This document shows positions 47,161-58,425 of a DNA stretch of 64,000 nucleotides, one piece after another. Positions within the stretch are counted from its first letter, which is position 1. Each line of letters opens with the position of its first letter. Origin of the DNA: Aquibium pacificus (GTDB taxonomy: Bacteria > Pseudomonadota > Alphaproteobacteria > Rhizobiales > Rhizobiaceae); assembly GCF_040839445.1 (NCBI RefSeq), contig NZ_JBDPGJ010000004.1:496001-560000 (forward strand), in the 5' to 3' direction. The notes under the pieces are model-generated. The model saw only the letters and a program-made list of their open reading frames with translations, was not told the origin of the DNA and searched no databases. The position numbers and the translations under genes are program-made.

Positions 47161-47164
<4 letters not shown>
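46391..47164 (+). CDS. ureF: Urease accessory protein UreF with in-frame palindromic insert
   Basis: GTPase-regulating partner of UreG in nickel loading. 257 residues, about 30 longer than common UreF proteins. The conserved parts are intact: WLSPAFPVGCFSYSHGLEWAV at the N-terminus, ERHMETTLQGGAFAQAAQAWG, and the C-terminal CPYPIAVG...HGVPLENALAAYLQAFASNQLQAAIRLG. Between Trp 109 and Cys 160 there are about 50 low-complexity residues where about 10 are usual. The extra DNA contains a hairpin. The stop overlaps the ureG ATG. Confidence 0.93.
46738..46781. repeat. Imperfect palindrome inserted inside ureF
   Basis: CCCCAC (46740-46745) pairs with GTGGGG (46776-46781), and the inner stem TTCCTC/GAGGGA closes an AACG loop (46755-46770). 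The tip CCTCAACGGAGGG resembles the CCCTCAAGGGGGG tip of the intergenic repeat at 2948-3103. It lies in the part of ureF that has no counterpart in normal UreF, about 46718-46867. Confidence 0.6.
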
Positions 47165-47793
<629 letters not shown>

Positions 47794-47802
47794 GGACCTG
47801 CC

Positions 47803-48054
47803 ATGACACGTACGATGCTGACGGGATCGTATCGCATCCTCAATCAGACCCATCTGGAAAGAAAGGCGGGGAGAAGGACCGACCCCAGATACGTCTTCTA
47901 TATCAGTTTGCTTCGTAACTCGTCCTACGAGGGCTATCTCGCCGAAGTGGGGTCGAGACTCGTCGATGTTCCCGGCTTCAAGAACAGTCCTGTTAGCGGA
48001 CGGGCGGAAATACTCTATTGCCGTCGCAACGGATGGATCGAGGACGCGGCATAG
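47803..48054 (+). CDS. Small unknown protein downstream of ureG
   Basis: 83 codons beginning MTRTMLTGSYRILNQTHLER and ending CRRNGWIEDAA. GAGGAC lies upstream of the ATG, nine bases after ureG. No family is recognised. It is basic, with a YVFYISLLRNSSYEGYLAEVGSRL middle. Codon use is visibly less GC-biased than in ureG, which suggests a newer or acquired gene, or a chance frame. Confidence 0.45.
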   Translation: MTRTMLTGSYRILNQTHLERKAGRRTDPRYVFYISLLRNSSYEGYLAEVGSRLVDVPGFKNSPVSGRAEILYCRRNGWIEDAA

Positions 48055-48158
48055 GTCCTCCAGGGACACCGCGTCTCCGTGCCGACTCCCGCGCGCTTGA
48101 CCCGGTACCTCCGGCGACGGTACCGCTCCGCAATGCCACCCACCCGGAAACAAGCAGA

Positions 48159-49361
48159 ATGATCCTCACAGGCCGCCAGTATCTCGCCATTCCCGGGCCG
48201 TCAGTGGTGCCGGACCGGGTGCTAAACGCGATGCACCGCGCGTCGCCCGACATCTACACCGGGGAACTGCACGATATGGTTCCCGGCATCCAGGAGGACC
48301 TGAAGCGGCTGGCGCGCACGAAGCATCATGTCGCCATCTACATCGCCAACGGGCATGGCGCGTGGGAAGCGGCCAACACTAATCTGTTCAGCACCGGCGA
48401 CCATGCGCTCGCCCTGGTGACCGGCAGGTTCGGCGAGGGGTGGGCACAATCGGCCGAGGCGCTCGGCGTCACCGTGCGGCGTCTGGATTTCGGGCGCCGG
48501 AGCCCCGTCGATCCGGACGAGGTGGCGCGGGCACTCGGCGAGGATCGGGACGAGCGGATCAGGGTCGTGCTGATGACCCACGCCGACACCGCCACTTCGG
48601 TCCGAAACGACGTCGCCGCGGTGCGCGCGGCGATCGACCGCGCCGGCCATCCCGCTCTGCTCGCCGTCGACTGCATCGCCTCGCTCGGCTGCGACGTGTT
48701 CGAGATGGACGCGTGGGGAGTCGACGTCATGGTGTCCGCCAGCCAGAAGGGGATGATGACCCCGCCCGGTCTCGGTTTCGTGTGGCTGAACGAAAAGGCG
48801 CGGCAGGCAAGCACTGGCGCGCGCTGGCGCACTCCTTACTGGGACTGGACGCCGCGGATCGAGGCGAAGCAGTTCTACCAGCGCTTCGGTGGCACGGCCC
48901 CGACGCATCACCTCTACGGCCTGCGCGCCGCGCTGGACATGCTCGTGCGCGAGGAGGGGATCGAGGCGGCCTGGCGCCGGCACGAGCGCCTGGCCCGCGC
49001 CGTCTGGTCGGCCTTCGAGGCTTGGGGCGATGGCGACGGCGCGTCCGCCGGCATCGGGCTTAACATCGCCGATCCGGCCTTCCGCTCGCACGCCGTCACC
49101 ACCGTGAAGATGGCGTCTCCGCGCGCCACGCAACTGCGCGAATGGACCAAGGCCAACGCCGGCGTGACGCTGGGCATCGGGCTCGGCATGGCGCCGGAAG
49201 GCGATCCGGCCGCCGACGGCTTCATGCGCATCGCCCACATGGGGCACGTGAACACGCACATGGTACTGGGCGCGCTGGGGGCGATCGAGGCCGGCATGAC
49301 CGCGCTCGGCATCCCGCACGGCGCCGGCGCGCTGTCGCGCGCGGCCGAGGCGCTGGCATGA
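48159..49361 (+). CDS. Class V aminotransferase (alanine/serine-glyoxylate type)
   Basis: 400-residue PLP enzyme. It opens with LAIPGPSVVPDRVLNAM, has the phosphate-side loop NGHGAWEAANTNL, and holds the PLP Lys in SASQKGMMTPPGLGFVWL at about 206. VDCIASLGCD contains the Asp that contacts the pyridine nitrogen. This subgroup includes alanine-, serine- and aspartate-glyoxylate aminotransferases and purine-pathway (pucG-like) enzymes; the latter would fit next to urease but is not shown. Confidence 0.88.
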   Translation: MILTGRQYLAIPGPSVVPDRVLNAMHRASPDIYTGELHDMVPGIQEDLKRLARTKHHVAIYIANGHGAWEAANTNLFSTGDHALALVTGRFGEGWAQSAEALGVTVRRLDFGRRSPVDPDEVARALGEDRDERIRVVLMTHADTATSVRNDVAAVRAAIDRAGHPALLAVDCIASLGCDVFEMDAWGVDVMVSASQKGMMTPPGLGFVWLNEKARQASTGARWRTPYWDWTPRIEAKQFYQRFGGTAPTHHLYGLRAALDMLVREEGIEAAWRRHERLARAVWSAFEAWGDGDGASAGIGLNIADPAFRSHAVTTVKMASPRATQLREWTKANAGVTLGIGLGMAPEGDPAADGFMRIAHMGHVNTHMVLGALGAIEAGMTALGIPHGAGALSRAAEALA

Positions 49362-49471
49362 GGTTTCCCGCCGACTGACGCCTTCCGGCAGGACGCCGGG
49401 ACAGCGTCGCATAGTGACGTCTTGCACAAGCGGCCGCGTCGCATCAGGATGGGCCGACCACGGAGGATGCC

Positions 49472-50239
49472 ATGTCAGTCACAGCCCTTGCCGAGCGCCG
49501 CCCGAACCTGCCGCATTACGAGGAGCGGGTCGACCTAGCCGCCGCCTTCCGCTGGACCGCGCGGCTGAACATGCATGAGGGCGTGGCGAACCATTTCTCG
49601 CTGGCGGTGAACGAGGACGGCTCGAAGTTCCTGATCAACCCCAACATGATGCACTTCTCGCGCATCAAGGCGAGCGACCTCCTCTTGATCGACGCCAACG
49701 ATCCCGCAACCATGGACCGTCCCGACGCGCCAGACCCGACGGCCTGGGGCCTACATGGCGCCGTGCACCGGCGCGTGCCGCATGCGCGCTGCGCGATCCA
49801 CGTCCACTCCGTGCATGCGACCGTGCTCGCCTCGCTGGCGGATTCGACGCTGCCGCCGATCGATCAGAACTCCGCGATGTTCTTCGAGCGCATCGTCGTG
49901 GATGGGGACTATGGCGGGCTGGCCTTCGAGGAAGAGGGCGAACGCTGCGCCAGCCTGTTTTCCGATCCGAAGGTTAAGGTGATGGTGATGGGCAATCACG
50001 GCGTGCTGGTGATCGGCGCGACGGTGGCCGAGACCTTCGACCGGCTCTACTACTTCGAGCGCTCCTGCGAGACCTACATCAAGGCGCTGTGGACCGGAAA
50101 GCCGCTGCGGGTACTGCCGGACGAGGTCGCCCGCACGGTGGCACGGCAGATGGACGAGTATCCGGTCGCCTCGGCGTCTCGGCACCTGTCGGAACTGAAG
50201 GCGATCCTCGACGAGCAGGAGCCGGCCTACCGAAACTGA
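49472..50239 (+). CDS. Class II aldolase/adducin family protein
   Basis: 255 residues. Seen: AAAFRWTARLNMHEGVANHFSLAV, the metal-site HVHSVHATVLA (His-X-His) at about 110-120, and GNHGVLVIGATVAETFDRLYYFERS with the third His. This is the metal-dependent class II fold used by fuculose-phosphate aldolase and relatives. The substrate is unknown. It follows the aminotransferase by 110 bases, possibly a common unit. Confidence 0.88.
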   Translation: MSVTALAERRPNLPHYEERVDLAAAFRWTARLNMHEGVANHFSLAVNEDGSKFLINPNMMHFSRIKASDLLLIDANDPATMDRPDAPDPTAWGLHGAVHRRVPHARCAIHVHSVHATVLASLADSTLPPIDQNSAMFFERIVVDGDYGGLAFEEEGERCASLFSDPKVKVMVMGNHGVLVIGATVAETFDRLYYFERSCETYIKALWTGKPLRVLPDEVARTVARQMDEYPVASASRHLSELKAILDEQEPAYRN

Positions 50240-50245
50240 GGCGCG

Positions 50246-50365
50246 TCAGTTTTCCTGTCCGTAGACGCGGCCGAAGTAAGGCGCGGCGAGCGACGCCGCG
50301 ATCAGCAGGGCGAGGCCGACGCCCTCTTCGCCCAGGATCATGACGGACATGGTGGCGATCATCAT
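50246..50365 (-). CDS. Possible 39-residue single-helix membrane peptide
   Basis: A short frame on the minus strand starting MMIATMSVMILGEEGVG and containing a hydrophobic helix LALLIAASLAAPYFG. GAGG lies five bases before its first ATG. It fits between the aldolase and channel genes without overlap. Too short for family assignment; could be chance. Confidence 0.3.
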   Translation of the reverse strand: MMIATMSVMILGEEGVGLALLIAASLAAPYFGRVYGQEN

Positions 50366-50508
50366 CCGACCTCGCTGCAGGCCAACAACGGGTAATCGGC
50401 GCCCGTGTTCCGTATGGTTCGCGACCTGACCGACGCATGCCAAAGCCGGGGCCGGCCGCGAGCGCGATTGTCCGCCGGCCGGCCGCGCGCTACGGATAAA
50501 CGGCCACG

Positions 50509-51360
50509 ATGGTCGCCGCCGAAAGACGCTCGATGGATGAGACCGTCGCGGCATCGGCAGTGGTGGGGAACTTCTCGATGACCTCCATGCGCGCCCGCGT
50601 CTACATGCACCTCGAGCCCGCCGCATGGCCGCACAAAGGGCTTTCGCCGGCCAACAGGGTGCTGGCGGGGCTGATCCTGCTCGCGGTCTTCTTCGCGGTG
50701 GTGGAGACCGAACCGGTGGTGGTCGAGCGCCGCAATACCGCCATCGCGACGATAGAGGCCTTCTTCACGCTCGTCTTCCTCGTAGAATACGTCCTGCGGG
50801 TCTGGGTCGCGTCGGAGAAGCCAGACTACGCGGGACGCTTCGGGCGGCTGCGCTACATGATCTCCGTCCCGGCGCTGATCGACCTCGTCGCGCTGTTGCC
50901 CGGCCTCTTCGTCTTCATCGGCAGCGAGGCCTTCGTGGTGCGGCTGTTCCGGCTGCTGCGCATCCTGCGGCTAGCGCGGCTCGGCCGCTTCTCGATGGCG
51001 ATCCACGCGATCACCGACGCGGTGAAATCGCGGCAGTACGAACTGCTGATGAGCCTGACGATCGCCGGTATCCTGCTGTTGATCTCCTCGACCCTGCTCT
51101 TCCTGATCGAGGGCAGCGCCCAGCCGGAGCAGTTCGGCAGCATTCCGCGCGCCATGTGGTGGTCGGTCGCAACGCTGACCACCGTCGGATATGGAGACGT
51201 CTATCCGGTCACGCCCCTGGGGCGGATCCTGGCGGGCCTCACTGCCATCACGGGGATCGGCCTGATCGCGATGCCGACCGGCATCCTGGCCGCCGCCTTC
51301 TCGGACGCGATCCAGACGCAGCGCAAGGACGAGGAACGCGCCCGCCTCGATGGGGAATAG
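50509..51360 (+). CDS. Ion transporter, voltage-gated potassium channel-like
   Basis: About 283 residues, six-helix channel subunit. Helices S1-S3 lie in about 45-130; S4 carries regularly spaced arginines (VVRLFRLLRILRLARLGRF) at about 144-162; the pore has the K+ selectivity filter TVGYGD at about 224-229, and S6 ends in MPTGILAAAFSDAIQ. No C-terminal RCK or cyclic-nucleotide domain is present, only a short charged tail. The start is uncertain: ATG 50509 or 50533. Confidence 0.87.
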   Translation: MVAAERRSMDETVAASAVVGNFSMTSMRARVYMHLEPAAWPHKGLSPANRVLAGLILLAVFFAVVETEPVVVERRNTAIATIEAFFTLVFLVEYVLRVWVASEKPDYAGRFGRLRYMISVPALIDLVALLPGLFVFIGSEAFVVRLFRLLRILRLARLGRFSMAIHAITDAVKSRQYELLMSLTIAGILLLISSTLLFLIEGSAQPEQFGSIPRAMWWSVATLTTVGYGDVYPVTPLGRILAGLTAITGIGLIAMPTGILAAAFSDAIQTQRKDEERARLDGE

Positions 51361-51373
51361 CGGGCGAACTGGA

Positions 51374-53818
<2,445 letters not shown>

Positions 53819-54063
53819 GAAAACCTGTCGTCTTGAGATCGCTGCGGCAGCGCGGGAAAGGGGCTGCGAATCAACGCCCCAACATGGATGAGATATAGGG
53901 ACTTCCGCGTCGTTTTTCCAATTTTCGCGGGCGTTTCGGCCCTTCTTTCACCGGCTTTGTGGCGCTTTCTCGAAGATGCCGGACAGCCTCGCCGAATTGG
54001 CACGGTCGTGGCTTTGTGCGCCCCGGTCGCGCGCCTATATTCGCAGGCAAGGAGATCCGCCAT

Positions 54064-55452
54064 ATGGACGCCGTTCCAGCCCCCTTCGTCCCGCCCGCGC
54101 CGAAGCCGCGCACCAAGCCGCCGTCGCTGCTGCAGATGCTGCGCATCGTCTACCGCAACCCGCTCGAACTGTGGGGCGAGCCTTCCTACAACGAAAAATG
54201 GATCTCGATATCGACCGGCGTTGGCGGGCCACTGGTGATCGCCAACGATCCGGGCCTGATCCGGCACGTGCTGGTGGACAACGCGAAGAACTACAAGATG
54301 GCGCGCGTGCGCCAGAAGATCCTGCGGCCGATTCTGCGCGACGGGCTGTTGACGGCGGAAGGCGACGTGTGGAAGCGGTCGCGCAAGGCGATGGCGCCGG
54401 TCTTCACGCCGCGCCACATCAACGGCTTCGCCGCGCCCATGCTGCGCCGGACGGAAGCCTTTGCAGAGCGCTACGAGGGCGAGACCGACACGGTGGACGT
54501 TGCCCGCGACATGACGATGCTGACCTACGACATCCTGGCCGAGACGCTGTTTTCCGGCGAGATCGCGGGCGAGCCGGGCAGCTTCGCCAAGCAAGTCGAC
54601 CATCTCTTCGAGACCATGGGCCGCGTCGACCCGCTCGACCTCCTCGGAGCGCCGGACTGGCTGCCGCGCTTCACGCGAATCCGCGGCGCCCGCACCATGG
54701 CCTTCTTCCGTCGCCTCGTGGCCGACACGGCGCGGATGCGCAAGGAGAAGCTGGAGCGCGATCCCGAGGGCACGCCCAACGATTTCCTGACCCTGCTGCT
54801 CAAGGCCGAAGGCCCGCAGGGCCTGTCGCGCGAGGAGATCGCCGACAACATCATCACCTTCATCGGCGCCGGCCACGAGACAACGGCGCGCGCGCTGGGC
54901 TGGACGCTCTATTGCCTGGCCGAAGCTCCGTGGGAGCGCGACAGGGTGGAGGCCGAGATCGACGCGGTCCTAGCGCGCGAGCCCGACCCGGTGAAGTGGC
55001 TGGACGCCATGCCTGTGACCCGCGCCGCCTTCGAGGAGGCGATGCGGCTCTATCCGCCGGCGGCTTCGATCAGCCGCGAGGCGATCGAGGACGAGACCTA
55101 CGAGGACCTGCACATCCGCAAGGGCGCGCAGATCCAGGTGATGCCGTGGACCGTGCACCGGCACCGCAAGCTGTGGGACAATCCGGAAGCCTTCATGCCG
55201 GAGCGCTTCCTGCCGGAAAACCGCGACAGGATCGACCGCTTCCAGTACCTGCCCTTTGGCGCGGGTCCGCGCATCTGCATCGGCGCCAGCTTCGCGATGC
55301 AGGAGGCGGTGATCGCGCTCGGCGTCCTCCTGTCGCGTTTCCGCTTCGACACGGTGGCGGAAACCAAGCCCTGGCCGGTGCAGAAGCTCACGACGCAGCC
55401 GGAGGGCGGGCTGCCGATGCGGGTGACGCCGCGGGCCAGGAAATCGGATTGA
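54064..55452 (+). CDS. Cytochrome P450
   Basis: Soluble bacterial P450, 462 residues. I-helix GAGHETTARALG at about 272-283 with the oxygen-activating Thr pair, the ExxR motif in EEAMRLYPPA, the PERF-type MPERFLPENRD, and the heme-binding FGAGPRICIGASFA at about 400-413 with the ligand Cys. AGGAG precedes the ATG at 54064. No ferredoxin or reductase gene adjoins it. The substrate is unknown; the overall look is that of fatty-acid-type bacterial P450s. Confidence 0.93.
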   Translation: MDAVPAPFVPPAPKPRTKPPSLLQMLRIVYRNPLELWGEPSYNEKWISISTGVGGPLVIANDPGLIRHVLVDNAKNYKMARVRQKILRPILRDGLLTAEGDVWKRSRKAMAPVFTPRHINGFAAPMLRRTEAFAERYEGETDTVDVARDMTMLTYDILAETLFSGEIAGEPGSFAKQVDHLFETMGRVDPLDLLGAPDWLPRFTRIRGARTMAFFRRLVADTARMRKEKLERDPEGTPNDFLTLLLKAEGPQGLSREEIADNIITFIGAGHETTARALGWTLYCLAEAPWERDRVEAEIDAVLAREPDPVKWLDAMPVTRAAFEEAMRLYPPAASISREAIEDETYEDLHIRKGAQIQVMPWTVHRHRKLWDNPEAFMPERFLPENRDRIDRFQYLPFGAGPRICIGASFAMQEAVIALGVLLSRFRFDTVAETKPWPVQKLTTQPEGGLPMRVTPRARKSD

Positions 55453-55467
55453 CGGTCAGATAGATCG

Positions 55468-55520
55468 CCCCCCACTCCGTCCGCCGCGCGGCCACCTCTC
55501 CCTCGCTCGACGGGGAGAGG
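55468..55520. repeat. Half copy of a Rhizobiales-type hairpin repeat
   Basis: CCCCCCACTCCGTCC, then GGCCACCTCTCCCTC...GACGGGGAGAGG, resembles one arm of the elements at 1235 and 4192, without a visible second arm. It sits between the P450 gene and the toxin-antitoxin pair. Confidence 0.55.
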
Positions 55521-55628
55521 AAAGCGGTGTCGACCGCCCTGCGCCGCTTCTTCTATCGTCAGAGCAAGGCAGCGACAGGCGTTGATTTCTGCTGAAAGCA
55601 GTACTACATTTCCTTTCAGGAGAAATCG

Positions 55629-56009
55629 ATGGTTCTGGAAGATCCTAGAAGGGAAGCGCCTCACCGTGAAGCGGTGGTAGCGAAGGCGACCTTGCGCGCG
55701 GCAGAGAAGCTTGGCGTCAGCGGGCGCGATCTTGCCTCGATCATCGGTGTTTCCGAGGCCACCCTGTCGCGGCTGAAACAGGACGCGGGCACTGCGCGGC
55801 TGGCCGGGAAGCCGTACGAACTCGCGCTGCTCTTCGTCCGGCTGTACCGGTCTCTGGATGCGATCGTCGGCGGCGACGACGGGGTGTCGCGCGCGTGGAT
55901 GCGCAATCGCAACGACGCGCTGGGTGGCGTTCCGCTCGAGCGCATCCGCACCATAGACGGGCTGACGCATGTCCTCGGCTACCTGGACGCCCGGCGCGCT
56001 CCTCTCTGA
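55629..56009 (+). CDS. Antitoxin of a Xre-RES system (Xre/MbcA/ParS toxin-binding domain)
   Basis: 126 residues. N-terminal helix-turn-helix at about 18-55 (AAEKLGVSGRDLASIIGVSEATLSRLK) and a C-terminal DUF2384-type toxin-binding domain with LALLFVRLYRSLDAIVGGDDGVSRAWMRNRNDALGGVPLERI. Expected to bind and neutralise the RES protein and repress its own operon. AGGAG lies before the ATG. The next gene starts inside its last 41 bases. Confidence 0.88.
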   Translation: MVLEDPRREAPHREAVVAKATLRAAEKLGVSGRDLASIIGVSEATLSRLKQDAGTARLAGKPYELALLFVRLYRSLDAIVGGDDGVSRAWMRNRNDALGGVPLERIRTIDGLTHVLGYLDARRAPL

Positions 56010-56724
56010 AGCCGTCCCGCTGGAGGGGACCTGTTGGCGGCTGGTGGAAGCCCAGCATCGCGTCTCGACCATGAAACTCACCGACACGTTGGACGAGCAG
56101 GCCGTGCTCGAGACCGAACTCGAACGCACCAAGCCACCGGTCCCGCCTGAATGTGCGGGGCTTCATTACCTTCTTTCGACGCCCTTCAGGTACGGACGTT
56201 ATCCCGGAAACTCACGCTTCCGGCGCGAAGGCTTTTCACCCGGCGTCTACTACGCCGCGGAGCAGATCGAGACGGCGGTCGCGGAAACCGCCTTTTACCG
56301 CTTGCTCTTCTTCGCCGAGAGCCCCGCCACGCCTTGGCCGGCGAACCCCCTGGAGTTTACCGCGTTCGAGGCAACGCACTCGACCGCCCGATCCATCGAT
56401 CTCCTGAGCTCGCCCTTCCTAACACATGCGGATGCATGGACGCGCCTGACCGACTATTCCGCGTGCCTGGCACTGGCAGATCGTGCGCGGGAGGCCGGCG
56501 TGGAGATCATCCGCTATGCATCGGTCCGCGACCCCGATGGCCGGCCGAATCTCGCGATCCTCACCTGCAGGGCCTTCGCGCGACCCGAGCCCTTGCGGAA
56601 GAGCACCTGGCGGCTGGCGCTCTCGGCTCATGGCGCGAAGGCGCTCTGCGACTGGCCTGCCGTGCGCATGGATCTGCCGATCGCAGTGTTCGCAGCCGAT
56701 CCCAGACTTGCAGCCGCACGCTGA
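55969..56724 (+). CDS. RES domain toxin
   Basis: 251 residues. RES family toxins consume NAD+. The named Arg-Glu-Ser positions are visible: RYGRYPGNSRFRREGFSPGVYYAAE (Arg and Glu), ETAVAETAFYR, and DYSACLALADRARE (Ser). The first 60 residues are an N-terminal extension before the core. Start ATG 55969 overlaps the antitoxin by 41 bases, the usual translational coupling. Confidence 0.88.
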   Translation: MSSATWTPGALLSEAVPLEGTCWRLVEAQHRVSTMKLTDTLDEQAVLETELERTKPPVPPECAGLHYLLSTPFRYGRYPGNSRFRREGFSPGVYYAAEQIETAVAETAFYRLLFFAESPATPWPANPLEFTAFEATHSTARSIDLLSSPFLTHADAWTRLTDYSACLALADRAREAGVEIIRYASVRDPDGRPNLAILTCRAFARPEPLRKSTWRLALSAHGAKALCDWPAVRMDLPIAVFAADPRLAAAR

Positions 56725-56736
56725 GCGCGAAGCCGC

Positions 56737-58344
56737 TCAAGTGGCCGCGCGGATCAGGTCGGCCGCCTTCTCGGCGATCATGATGGTCGGCGCGTTCGTG
56801 TTGCCGCCGATCAGCGTCGGCATGATCGAGGCGTCCACGACGCGCAGGCCTTCGAACCCGCGCACGCGCAGTTCCGGATCGACGACCGCACCCTCGTCGC
56901 TGCCCATCCGGCAGGTCCCGACGGGGTGGTAGATCGTATCGGCGCGTGCTCGGATGTGCTGCATGAGTTCCGCATCGGTCTCTATGCCGGCGGTATAGAT
57001 CTCCTTGTGCCGGTACGCCGCGAAGGCCGGCGCGGCGAGGATGTCGCGCATCAGCCGGGCGCCCCGAAGCAGCAGGTCCGCGTCGCGCTCGTCAGACAGG
57101 AAGGCGGGATCGATGCGCGGCGCCGCTTGCGGATCGGCGCTCGACAGCCCGACCGTGCCGCGCGAATGCGGCCTCAGGACGCAGACGTGGCAGGAATAGC
57201 CGAAGCCGAGATGGATCTTGCGGGTGTGGTCGTCGACGATGCCGATGCAGAAGTGCATCTGCAGGTCGGGGCGCTCCGCTTGCGGCGACGACCTGACGAA
57301 GGCGCCGGCCTCCGCGATCGGCGACGACAGCATTCCCGTGCCGTCGCGCCGCCATTGCAGGGCATGACGTACAAGGTTCCACGCGCCCCGGGGGCCGATG
57401 CCGAAGCAGTCGGTGTGCTTCGTCTTCCACGACAGGATGAAATCGAGATGGTCCTGGAGGTTGCGGCCCACGCCGGGAAGCGCATGACGCACGTCGATGC
57501 CGTGGGCGCGCAGTTCCTCCGGCTCTCCTATCCCCGAGAGCATGAGAAGTTGCGGCGAGCCGAAGGCGCCCGCCGAGACGATCACCTCGCGCCTTGCCTC
57601 GGCCAGATGCTCCGTTCTGCCGCGGCGATAATGGACGCCGGTGGCACGCCTGCCGTCGAAGGAAATCCGAGTCGCATGCGCGCCGGTCACCACGGTCAGG
57701 TTCTTGCGTTGCATGGCCGGGTGCAGGTAGGCCGCGGCCGCCGAACAGCGTTCTCCGCGGCGGCGGGAGTCGTGGAACTGCGTGACCTGATAAAGGCCGG
57801 CGCCTTCCTGCTCCGGCCCGTTGAAGTCGTCGTTGCGGCGGATCTGGTGCTGGGCGCAGGCCTCGATGAAGGCGTGCGCCAGGGGTCGCGGGTTCGCCTG
57901 GTCGCGGACTTGCAACGGACCGTCGGCGCCGTGCAGGGGGTCTCCGCCGCGTTGATTGCCCTCCGCCTTGCGGAAATAGGGAAGCACGTCGTTCCACGAC
58001 CAGCCAGCGCAGCCGCCTTGGGCCCAGTCGTCATAATCGGTAGGGTGTCCCCGGACGTAGAGCATCGCATTGATCGCGCTCGATCCGCCGAGCGTACGTC
58101 CGCGCGGCTGGTAGCCGCGGCGGCCGTTAAGCCCCGGCTGCGGCTCGGTCTGGAAGGCCCAGTTGTTGATTCTTGGCCGTCCCGGCAGCATGGCGGCAAT
58201 GCCGACCGGAACGCGGATGAGGAGCTCGCGGCCATCCCCCCCGGCTTCCAGCAGGCAGACGCTGACCGAGGGGTCTTCCGACAGCCGGGACGCCAAAGTC
58301 GCGCCGGCGGACCCGCCGCCGGCGATCACGTAATCGAACGTCAT
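56737..58344 (-). CDS. GMC family FAD-dependent oxidoreductase (choline dehydrogenase-like)
   Basis: 535 residues. N-terminal FAD-binding DYVIAGGGSAGATLASRLSEDPSVSVCLLEAG, GMC signature 1 PRGRTLGGSSAINAMLYVRGHPTDYDDWA, signature 2 near SAGAFGSPQLLMLSGIG, and the active-site YHPVGTCRMG with His at about 470-475, followed by NTNAPTIMIAEKAADLI. Likely an alcohol dehydrogenase or oxidase of unknown substrate. GGAGGAG precedes the ATG at 58344. Same strand as the cyclase-family gene upstream, 81 bases apart. Confidence 0.92.
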   Translation of the reverse strand: MTFDYVIAGGGSAGATLASRLSEDPSVSVCLLEAGGDGRELLIRVPVGIAAMLPGRPRINNWAFQTEPQPGLNGRRGYQPRGRTLGGSSAINAMLYVRGHPTDYDDWAQGGCAGWSWNDVLPYFRKAEGNQRGGDPLHGADGPLQVRDQANPRPLAHAFIEACAQHQIRRNDDFNGPEQEGAGLYQVTQFHDSRRRGERCSAAAAYLHPAMQRKNLTVVTGAHATRISFDGRRATGVHYRRGRTEHLAEARREVIVSAGAFGSPQLLMLSGIGEPEELRAHGIDVRHALPGVGRNLQDHLDFILSWKTKHTDCFGIGPRGAWNLVRHALQWRRDGTGMLSSPIAEAGAFVRSSPQAERPDLQMHFCIGIVDDHTRKIHLGFGYSCHVCVLRPHSRGTVGLSSADPQAAPRIDPAFLSDERDADLLLRGARLMRDILAAPAFAAYRHKEIYTAGIETDAELMQHIRARADTIYHPVGTCRMGSDEGAVVDPELRVRGFEGLRVVDASIMPTLIGGNTNAPTIMIAEKAADLIRAAT

Positions 58345-58425
58345 GGTCTCCTCCCGAACGCGGCCCGACCGCGAACGGAAGGATGGAAGCGTCAAATCGC
58401 GGCCCTTGTCCAGACCTGCAACGCC

